64,000 nucleotides of DNA from an uncultured Bartonella sp. (lineage in GTDB: Bacteria; Pseudomonadota; Alphaproteobacteria; Rhizobiales; Rhizobiaceae). The stretch lies in assembly GCA_945285915.1 (NCBI GenBank), contig CALYQL010000004.1, positions 1 through 64,000 of the forward strand, read 5' to 3'. The translations under genes and the position numbers were made by a program. A model generated the notes under the pieces. That model ran no database searches. It was not told the DNA's origin and worked only from the letters and a program-made list of their open reading frames with translations. This document shows, one piece after another, positions 58,032-64,000 of this stretch. Within the stretch, counting starts at the first letter, position 1, and each line of letters begins with the position of its first letter.

Positions 58032-59807
58032 ATGACAAATAAACGTCAAAAAGCCGATGTGGTTATTGTCGGGCTGGGTTGGGCTGGCTCGCTTATTGCC
58101 GAGGAATTGACCCGCGCGGGGTTAGAAGTTGTAGCAATTGAACGCGGACCATGGCTGGAAGCTTCGTCCGATCATCCGCCAGCAGTGGACGCCGATGAAT
58201 TTCGTTGGGATACACGCCGCGACCTCATTTTGCCTCCAGCGATAGAAACACTGACTGTTCGCAATGATCGAACCCAAACAGCTCTTCCTGTGCGCGACTG
58301 GAGCACATTTGATATGGGCTACAATGTCGGTGGTGCTGGCACACACTGGGCTGGTATGGCATGGCGGTTTACCCCTTATGACTTTACACCGATGACAACA
58401 GTCAAGGAACGTTATGGTGAGGGCAAGATTGTTGATGGTCTTATCCTACAAGACTGGGGTGTTACTTATGAAGACCTCGAACCATTCTATGAACGGTTTG
58501 AGAAAATCGCCGGTATTTCAGGAAAAGCTGGCAATCTACGTGGAAAAATTATTGAAGGTGGCAACCCATTTGAAGGCCCACGCAAAAATGAATATCCACT
58601 ACCCCCTTTAAAAACCACTCGCCTAACGGACATATTTACTGAAGCCACCCAAAAAATGGGATTGCACCCCTTTATGGTGCCTGCTGCACAAACGTCTGAC
58701 GCATATACAAATCCATTTGGCGTTCATATGGCACCTTGTACCTATTGCGGTTATTGCTTGTATTATGGTTGCGGAAACTGGTCTAAAGGCACACCAAATA
58801 ACTGTGTTATTCCTGCATTAATGCAGCGCAAAAACTTTACGGTTATTGCTGACTCCACAGTCCTCAGAGCTAATTTGGCTCCAGATGGAAAGACTGCAAC
58901 CGGTGTAACCTATATTGATAAAAACACTGGTGAAGAATGGGAACAACCAGCAGACATCGTGGTCTTTAGTGCATTCCAACTTCATAATGTTCGCCTGCTT
59001 TTACTTTCCAAAATTGGCAAACCTTATGATCCAGTATCCGGTGAAGGTACTGTTGGTCGCGCTTATTGTTTCCAAACTGTTTCTGGCGCAAGCATTTTCT
59101 TTGAAGATGAAAACCTTAATCAATTTGCCGGTGCAGGCGCACTTTCGGCGCAAGTTGACGATTATAACGGTGATGCTTTCGACCATTCAGATCTCGATTT
59201 TATCGGTGGTGCCGGTATTCTGGTTGTGACCCGTGGTACACGCCCGATTGGTAATGCTGATTTTCTACCTCCCGATACACCACGTTGGGGCAAAGAATGG
59301 AAAAAAGCCTATAAATATTCAATGAAAAATGGAACCGTCGTATTTGGACAAGGTACAAGCTATTCCCACAAGGATTATTATCTTGATCTTGACCCCACCT
59401 ACAAAGATGCGCACGGGCAACCTTTGTTGCGTATGACATTCAACTACAATGAAAATGACCGCCGTTCTGCACGCTTCATTGAAGATCGAAGCGTTGAAAT
59501 TGGCCGTGCCATGAACGCTAAATATGTTGTGGGAACCAATTCCGCACGTGGCAACTTCACAGGTTATGATACAGCCAGCGACCACACAATTGGTGGTGCT
59601 GTTATGGGTGAAGATCCTAAGACAAGCGTACTCAACCGCTATCAACAAAGTTGGGACGTTCATAACGTTTTTGTCTCTGGTGCCTCATCATTTCCAAATA
59701 ATGCCGGTTACAACCCAACAGGTACTGTAGGTGCGCTCGCTTTATGGACAGCAAGAGCTATCATTGAAAAATACATTCCTAACCCCGGCCCATTGGTCAA
59801 AGCTTAA
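58032..59807 (+). CDS. GMC-family flavoprotein dehydrogenase large subunit
   Basis: A 591-residue FAD enzyme. The Rossmann loop is VVIVGLGWAGSLIAEEL near residue 10. A Cys-rich motif CTYCGYCLYYGC starts at residue 236 and in related FAD-dependent glucose/gluconate dehydrogenases such a motif holds an iron-sulfur cluster. The C-terminal NPTGTVGALALWTARAI and the HVFVSGASSFPNNAGYNPT region contain the active-site His/Asn pair. No signal peptide is seen, so export with the small subunit is likely. The sugar or polyol oxidised (gluconate, glucose, fructose, sorbitol) cannot be told. Confidence 0.9.
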   Translation: MTNKRQKADVVIVGLGWAGSLIAEELTRAGLEVVAIERGPWLEASSDHPPAVDADEFRWDTRRDLILPPAIETLTVRNDRTQTALPVRDWSTFDMGYNVGGAGTHWAGMAWRFTPYDFTPMTTVKERYGEGKIVDGLILQDWGVTYEDLEPFYERFEKIAGISGKAGNLRGKIIEGGNPFEGPRKNEYPLPPLKTTRLTDIFTEATQKMGLHPFMVPAAQTSDAYTNPFGVHMAPCTYCGYCLYYGCGNWSKGTPNNCVIPALMQRKNFTVIADSTVLRANLAPDGKTATGVTYIDKNTGEEWEQPADIVVFSAFQLHNVRLLLLSKIGKPYDPVSGEGTVGRAYCFQTVSGASIFFEDENLNQFAGAGALSAQVDDYNGDAFDHSDLDFIGGAGILVVTRGTRPIGNADFLPPDTPRWGKEWKKAYKYSMKNGTVVFGQGTSYSHKDYYLDLDPTYKDAHGQPLLRMTFNYNENDRRSARFIEDRSVEIGRAMNAKYVVGTNSARGNFTGYDTASDHTIGGAVMGEDPKTSVLNRYQQSWDVHNVFVSGASSFPNNAGYNPTGTVGALALWTARAIIEKYIPNPGPLVKA

Positions 59808-59824
59808 TAAAGGGGGAGGAAATC

Positions 59825-61114
59825 ATGAAAAAACTATTGAAGATCATCGTTTGTCTTATCGTTCTTGGTGTCATCGTTGCGATAATTGGCTTGGCAACAA
59901 TGCCATCACGCCAGTATGACGGCGCAAAATTTGCCAATGAAGATGCAACAGAGAAAGCCGCCAGTGTTGAACGAGGTCGTTATGTTGCTATCACTGGTGA
60001 CTGCCAAGCTTGCCACCATTCATCTGATAACACATCATTATCGGGTGGTTATGGTATAGAAACGCCATTTGGTACTATTTTCGCAAGCAACATCACGCCT
60101 GATAAGGAAACCGGCATTGGTAATTGGTCAGAAGAACAATTTGCCAATGCCGTTCGCAACGGTAAAGGCCCCAATGGTCCATTATATCCTGCAATGCCAT
60201 ACACATCTTATGTGAAGATGAGTGACCAGGATATTCATGATCTGTGGAACTATATTAAGACACTTAAGCCGGTTCATAATCGTGTTGTTGAAAACCAATT
60301 GCCGTTTCCTTTCAATATTCGCTATTTGATGTTGGGTTGGAACCGCTTGTTCTTTGATGCAACACCTCTTCAAAACGATAATACCCAATCGGAAGAATGG
60401 AACCGTGGACGCTATTTGGCTGAAGGTGCAGCGCACTGCTCAATGTGTCACACACCACGTAACAATTTTGGTGCTGAACAGAAAAAATCCGCCTATCATG
60501 GCGCTGTGCTGCAAAACTGGTTTGCGCCAGCAATTACCAATGATGATCGCAGCCTAGCAAACTGGAGCAAGGAAGATCTTGTTACTTATCTGAAAACAGG
60601 ACGTAATCGCCTGACAGTTGCATCTGGTCCAATGTCAGAAGCAGTTGTCGCCTCTTTCCAATATTTTAATGACCAAGATCTGAATGCTGTTGCAACTTAC
60701 ATAAAAAGCTTGCAACCTCAAAAAACGTCAGCAGTAACACCGCTTTCAATCGATAATCCGAAAGTGGCTATGGGTAAACGCATTTACTTTGACAATTGCG
60801 CTGCATGCCATGTTTCTAACGGTAAAGGCATACCCAATATGATCCCTGCTTTTGCTGGCAATAACGGCATTCTTGATAAGAGTACCGAAAGCATGATCCA
60901 TGTCCTGCTTGCCGGTTCACAAGGTGCGATAACCAAAAGCAATCCTACAGCAGCCTCTATGCCAGGATTTGCTTGGCGTTTGACAGATCGTGAGGCAGCA
61001 GCGGTATTGACCTATATTCGTAACAGCTGGGGTAATGGTGCATCACCAGTTGATGAAAATCAGGTCAAAGATATGCGTAAAGCATTGAAAGCACCCTCAC
61101 CTTTCGGGCAATAA
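59825..61114 (+). CDS. Membrane-anchored triheme cytochrome c subunit
   Basis: A 429-residue protein with an N-terminal membrane anchor (LLKIIVCLIVLGVIVAIIG, residues 4-24). Three c-type heme sites follow: CQACH at residue 60, CSMCH at 205 and CAACH at 325, with Met axial candidates in each domain. It takes electrons from the flavoprotein and passes them to ubiquinone or the terminal oxidase, as in acetic acid bacterial and pseudomonad gluconate dehydrogenases. Last gene of the operon; a terminator follows. Confidence 0.93.
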   Translation: MKKLLKIIVCLIVLGVIVAIIGLATMPSRQYDGAKFANEDATEKAASVERGRYVAITGDCQACHHSSDNTSLSGGYGIETPFGTIFASNITPDKETGIGNWSEEQFANAVRNGKGPNGPLYPAMPYTSYVKMSDQDIHDLWNYIKTLKPVHNRVVENQLPFPFNIRYLMLGWNRLFFDATPLQNDNTQSEEWNRGRYLAEGAAHCSMCHTPRNNFGAEQKKSAYHGAVLQNWFAPAITNDDRSLANWSKEDLVTYLKTGRNRLTVASGPMSEAVVASFQYFNDQDLNAVATYIKSLQPQKTSAVTPLSIDNPKVAMGKRIYFDNCAACHVSNGKGIPNMIPAFAGNNGILDKSTESMIHVLLAGSQGAITKSNPTAASMPGFAWRLTDREAAAVLTYIRNSWGNGASPVDENQVKDMRKALKAPSPFGQ

Positions 61115-61141
61115 TAATATTGTTCAATGATAATTTTATTG

Positions 61142-61170
61142 AAAGGGCGCGTTAAGCGCCCTTTTTTATA
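61142..61170 (+). terminator. Rho-independent terminator of the GMC operon
   Basis: AAAGGGCGC (61142-61150) pairs with GCGCCCTTT (61156-61164) around a 5-nt loop, followed by more T. It lies 27 bases beyond the cytochrome stop. Confidence 0.9.
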
Positions 61171-61314
61171 AGTTGATGATATTGTCAATCATAAACCTTG
61201 GCTGATGCAAACGTTAAAACAACAACTTGGTAACCAAGTATATGTCATATTTTAATTGTTTTATTTTTTAAAACTATCCTTGTCTTTTGGCACCACCACT
61301 TAAATTATCTGCGT

Positions 61315-61839
61315 ATGGTAACGAAACAGGCAGATAAGATGGCGCATTGGATAACCGTTAATGACAAAATGCAGCAGGGCTATCAATATCAATTGGTCTG
61401 TGCCCCCGGTGAAGATTTCGCAACGGATTTTCAACCACAGGTAACGCCAAAGCAAATGTTGCAAATGGGTGTTATGGGCGGAAAATATATGACCGATTGC
61501 ACACAGGAGTTTCCGCATGATTGGTTTGAAAATGCCAAATTATCTCCAGACAAAGCACGTGCAGAATTGAATTACTATGGTGTTTTAGCTGGCAAACCAT
61601 TGTCATTTTGGCGACAAAAAGGATGGATCTATAAAGACGATCCTCGCGGTTGGTTCCAGTGGTATTGCCGTTATTATCTTGGTCGTCGTATTGTAGATGA
61701 AGATCAACGCCAGATAAAAAGATGGAAGCAAATGCGTCGTCATGTTGTGCAACTACAGAAAAACTGTTCACCAGATGATTTTTTCTGCCGTCCGCGACAA
61801 AGACAAGCACTGTTACAATGGGCCTATTTTTGCAATTAG
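61315..61839 (+). CDS. Conserved protein of unknown function
   Basis: About 174 residues, rich in Trp, Tyr, Gln and Cys. The second half has a striking highly conserved-looking block: DDPRGWFQWYCRYYLGRR, then DQRQIKRWKQMRRHV, NCSPDDFFCRPRQRQALL and WAYFCN. I recall similar blocks in uncharacterised bacterial and algal proteins but cannot name a family. The cysteines and aromatic residues suggest a compact metal- or nucleic acid-binding domain, which is only a guess. An inner ATG at 61339 (MAHWITVND) is a possible start. Confidence 0.75.
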   Translation: MVTKQADKMAHWITVNDKMQQGYQYQLVCAPGEDFATDFQPQVTPKQMLQMGVMGGKYMTDCTQEFPHDWFENAKLSPDKARAELNYYGVLAGKPLSFWRQKGWIYKDDPRGWFQWYCRYYLGRRIVDEDQRQIKRWKQMRRHVVQLQKNCSPDDFFCRPRQRQALLQWAYFCN

Positions 61840-62080
61840 TACTCTATAATATCGTTCATTCCACATATGGTATTTAAAAAAAATAGCTTACAACGTGTTG
61901 TTTTGCATCAGTATCTCGATCACTGTGACACTTATAACTGTATTGTTTTATAAGATTATCCAAGTTGATCATTTTTTGATGCGAATGGTAAAAGTTGTTG
62001 CCGTATTCAATAGCCTTAAGGTTGAAGAAAGAATGTTGTTCTGCTAAACAACGGCTCAATCGATAAGGCTATGTGAAACA

Positions 62081-63418
62081 ATGTCAAAACTTCATAAAAC
62101 TGAATTATTAAGCCCCGCTGGGACTTTAAAATCAATGCGTTATGCGTTTGCTTATGGTGCGGATGCTGTATATGCTGGTCAGCCGCGTTATAGTTTGCGC
62201 GTGCGCAATAACGAATTCAACCATGAAGAAAACCTGAAAATAGGCATTGATGAAGCACATGCTCAGGGCAAAAACTTTTATGTTGTTGTCAACATCGCAC
62301 CACATAATAGCAAATTAAAAAGCTTTGTTAGCGAATTAAAGCCTGTGATCGATATGAAGCCAAATGCGCTTATCATGTCTGATCCCGGACTAATCATGAT
62401 GGTGCGCGAAAATTTTCCAGAAATGGACGTTCATCTATCTGTTCAATCCAACGCGGTAAATTGGGCAACAGTAAAATTCTGGCAACAAATGGGATTGACA
62501 CGTGTCATCCTATCTCGTGAGCTTTCCATTAAGGAAATTGAAGAAATTCGCGAGAATGTACCGGATATCGAACTTGAAGTGTTCGTGCATGGTGCATTAT
62601 GTATGGCTTATTCTGGCCGTTGTTTGTTATCTGGCTATATTAACCACCGCGATGCTAATCAGGGTACCTGCACCAATGCTTGCAGATGGAAATATGGTGT
62701 TGAAGAAGGCACCGAGAACGAACTCGGTGAAATCGTCAAGCCAGGAGAAATTCTACCTCAAGAGTTGGATGCCTCAGAGGGGCAGACTACAACAACCGAT
62801 AAAGTTTTTGTCTTGCATGAAGCAAACCGCCCAGAAGCAGAAATGACAGCTTTTGAAGATGAGCACGGCACCTATATTATGAATTCAAAGGATTTGCGTG
62901 CTGTCCAATATGTTGAAAAGCTTATTGGTATTGGCGTCAATTCCTTAAAAATAGAAGGACGCACCAAGTCCCATTATTATGTTGCGCGAACTGCACAAGT
63001 ATATCGTAAAGCAATAGATGACGCTTTGGCTGGTCGCCCTTTTGACGATAATTTGATGGTAATATTGGAATCCCTAGCACATCGTGGTTATACGGAAGGC
63101 TTTTTACAGCGCCACAAGCATAAAGAATATCAACATTACGCTACTGGCTCGTCATTGTCTGGAAGACAGCAATTTGTAGGCGAATTTACAGGTGAAAGAG
63201 TCAATGGTTTGGCGGAAGTGGCTGTAAAAAATCGCTTTGAAGTCAATAATAAAGTTGAAATGATGACCCCACAAGGAAATATCAACTTTACTATTGAAAC
63301 ATTGAAAAACAAAAAGAACGAAGATATCTCTGTGGCACCTGGTGATGGACATATTGTCTATATTCCAATACCGGACGATGTAAATCTGCAATATGCTTTA
63401 CTTATGAAGTATGTTTAG
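62081..63418 (+). CDS. trhP: tRNA hydroxylation protein TrhP (YegQ, U32 peptidase family)
   Basis: A 445-residue U32-family protein. Family marks: ELLSPAGTLKSMRYAFAYGADAVY at the start, VFVHGALCMAYSGRCLLSGY near residue 175, NQGTCTNACRWKYG (iron-sulfur cysteines) and SLKIEGRTKSHYYVARTAQVYR. In E. coli TrhP makes 5-hydroxyuridine at tRNA position 34 using prephenate-derived chemistry, partly overlapping TrhO. Of normal length. Peptidase activity is not expected. The gene stands alone. Confidence 0.92.
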   Translation: MSKLHKTELLSPAGTLKSMRYAFAYGADAVYAGQPRYSLRVRNNEFNHEENLKIGIDEAHAQGKNFYVVVNIAPHNSKLKSFVSELKPVIDMKPNALIMSDPGLIMMVRENFPEMDVHLSVQSNAVNWATVKFWQQMGLTRVILSRELSIKEIEEIRENVPDIELEVFVHGALCMAYSGRCLLSGYINHRDANQGTCTNACRWKYGVEEGTENELGEIVKPGEILPQELDASEGQTTTTDKVFVLHEANRPEAEMTAFEDEHGTYIMNSKDLRAVQYVEKLIGIGVNSLKIEGRTKSHYYVARTAQVYRKAIDDALAGRPFDDNLMVILESLAHRGYTEGFLQRHKHKEYQHYATGSSLSGRQQFVGEFTGERVNGLAEVAVKNRFEVNNKVEMMTPQGNINFTIETLKNKKNEDISVAPGDGHIVYIPIPDDVNLQYALLMKYV

Positions 63419-63441
63419 TTTTTTTTAAATAGAAACTAGAG

Positions 63442-63480
63442 GTCTTGGAGCTATACTTTATACAAATATTGTTCCAAGAC
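63442..63480. terminator. Inverted repeat between convergent trhP and MFS genes
   Basis: GTCTTGGA (63442-63449) pairs with TCCAAGAC (63473-63480), an 8-bp stem with a 23-nt AT loop, between two convergent genes. A bidirectional terminator is likely but not classical. Confidence 0.45.
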
Positions 63481-63554
63481 TATATTTATCTTATTATTTT
63501 TCTTCTGATAAGCACGATATATTTTATTTAAATATCTCAATGGATTATTTTTAA

Positions 63555-64000
63555 TTAATTCAGCTTTCTGCCTGTCACGCGTGTAAAAAGCGTGAAACTA
63601 ATCATCATCAAAAATATGGCACATAGAAAAGCGAGAGAAGAACTCACGAATACACCTTCAATGCCATTATGATCGTATATGGAACCCCCAATTGCAGCCG
63701 CCATACCAATCGAAAACTGAATAGCAGCAACAGATAAGCCGCCGATCATCTCTGATTTATCGGCCAAGGTTCTCACAATCCATGTCGACCACCCTACTGG
63801 TATAAAACCAAACATAAATCCCCATAAAATGACGAGTATCTGACTGAGCCATGAGTTCTCAAAATATAAAATAAACGTCACGGAAAATATCAGTAAAATT
63901 ATATGAACTAGGATCATCGTATTTCTATACGTTTCTTTCATAAAGATACCTGCAACGACAGTGCCAAGACAATTCGCAATACCAAATAGCAAAAGCAGAA
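63555..64000 (-). CDS. MFS transporter, C-terminal part (cut by window end)
   Basis: At least 145 residues, the C-terminal half of a 12-helix major facilitator. Helices 8-12 can be seen (MILVHIILLIFSVTFIL, ILVILWGFMFGFIPVGWSTWIV, SVAAIQFSIGMAAAIGGSIYD, AFLCAIFLMMISFTLF). The phrase FIPVGWSTWIVR resembles NepI/YdhP-like efflux proteins. The N-terminus lies beyond base 64000, so neither start nor substrate can be judged. Confidence 0.85.
   Translation of the reverse strand, partial: LLLLFGIANCLGTVVAGIFMKETYRNTMILVHIILLIFSVTFILYFENSWLSQILVILWGFMFGFIPVGWSTWIVRTLADKSEMIGGLSVAAIQFSIGMAAAIGGSIYDHNGIEGVFVSSSLAFLCAIFLMMISFTLFTRVTGRKLN

Overview
The window is a piece of an alphaproteobacterial chromosome, most likely from the order Hyphomicrobiales (Rhizobiales) and close to the Bartonella/Brucella side of it. 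The pointers are the split F0 ATP synthase operon (atpI-atpB-atpE-atpF'-atpF without the F1 genes), the block methyltransferase/comF/grxC/DUF1178/ubiG/lysC/ptsP, a Mur-type Fur protein and a NadQ-like regulator. AT-rich intergenic DNA, a giant autotransporter and a lipid A modification operon suggest a host-associated lifestyle. The genus is an inference. No tRNA, rRNA, CRISPR array, insertion sequence or prophage was recognised.

Layout. 1-12 kb (minus strand): a short octamer repeat, a YodC-like small protein, the F0 operon, a SleB-type cell wall hydrolase, Der GTPase with a YfgM-like TPR protein, an overlapping pair of membrane proteins (SLC13-type permease and FUSC/aromatic exporter-like) and a DHA2 drug-efflux MFS protein. 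12-21 kb (plus): two tandem, related AsmA-like envelope proteins, a 15-bp repeat tract, a candidate nhaA-I (Li+-type) riboswitch in front of nhaA, a radical SAM/UdgX gene pair and a small secreted protein. 22-31 kb: NadQ-like regulator with palindromic sites upstream, an MFS protein, then prmC-prfA, mur/fur and secA on the minus strand. 31-44 kb: housekeeping genes (parvulin, argJ, GNAT, mutT, cystine transporter, methyltransferase, comF, grxC, DUF1178, ubiG, lysC, ptsP).

44-64 kb is more accessory: an amino acid permease; a four-gene operon of class A-like phosphatase, EptA phosphoethanolamine transferase and a PmrA/PmrB-type two-component system; a 2015-residue autotransporter with a 30-bp repeat linker; a periplasmic three-subunit GMC dehydrogenase (small Tat subunit, flavoprotein, triheme cytochrome c); a conserved protein of unknown function; TrhP; and an MFS gene cut by the window end.

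Functional links visible in the order: PrmC methylates the release factor encoded beside it; the EptA operon carries its own regulator pair; the Tat signal on the small GMC subunit can carry the signal-less flavoprotein across the membrane to the anchored cytochrome; UdgX and the radical SAM protein are translationally adjacent. The points most worth checking are the nhaA leader, the AsmA-like pair, the phosphatase with a missing catalytic Asp and the radical SAM/UdgX module.
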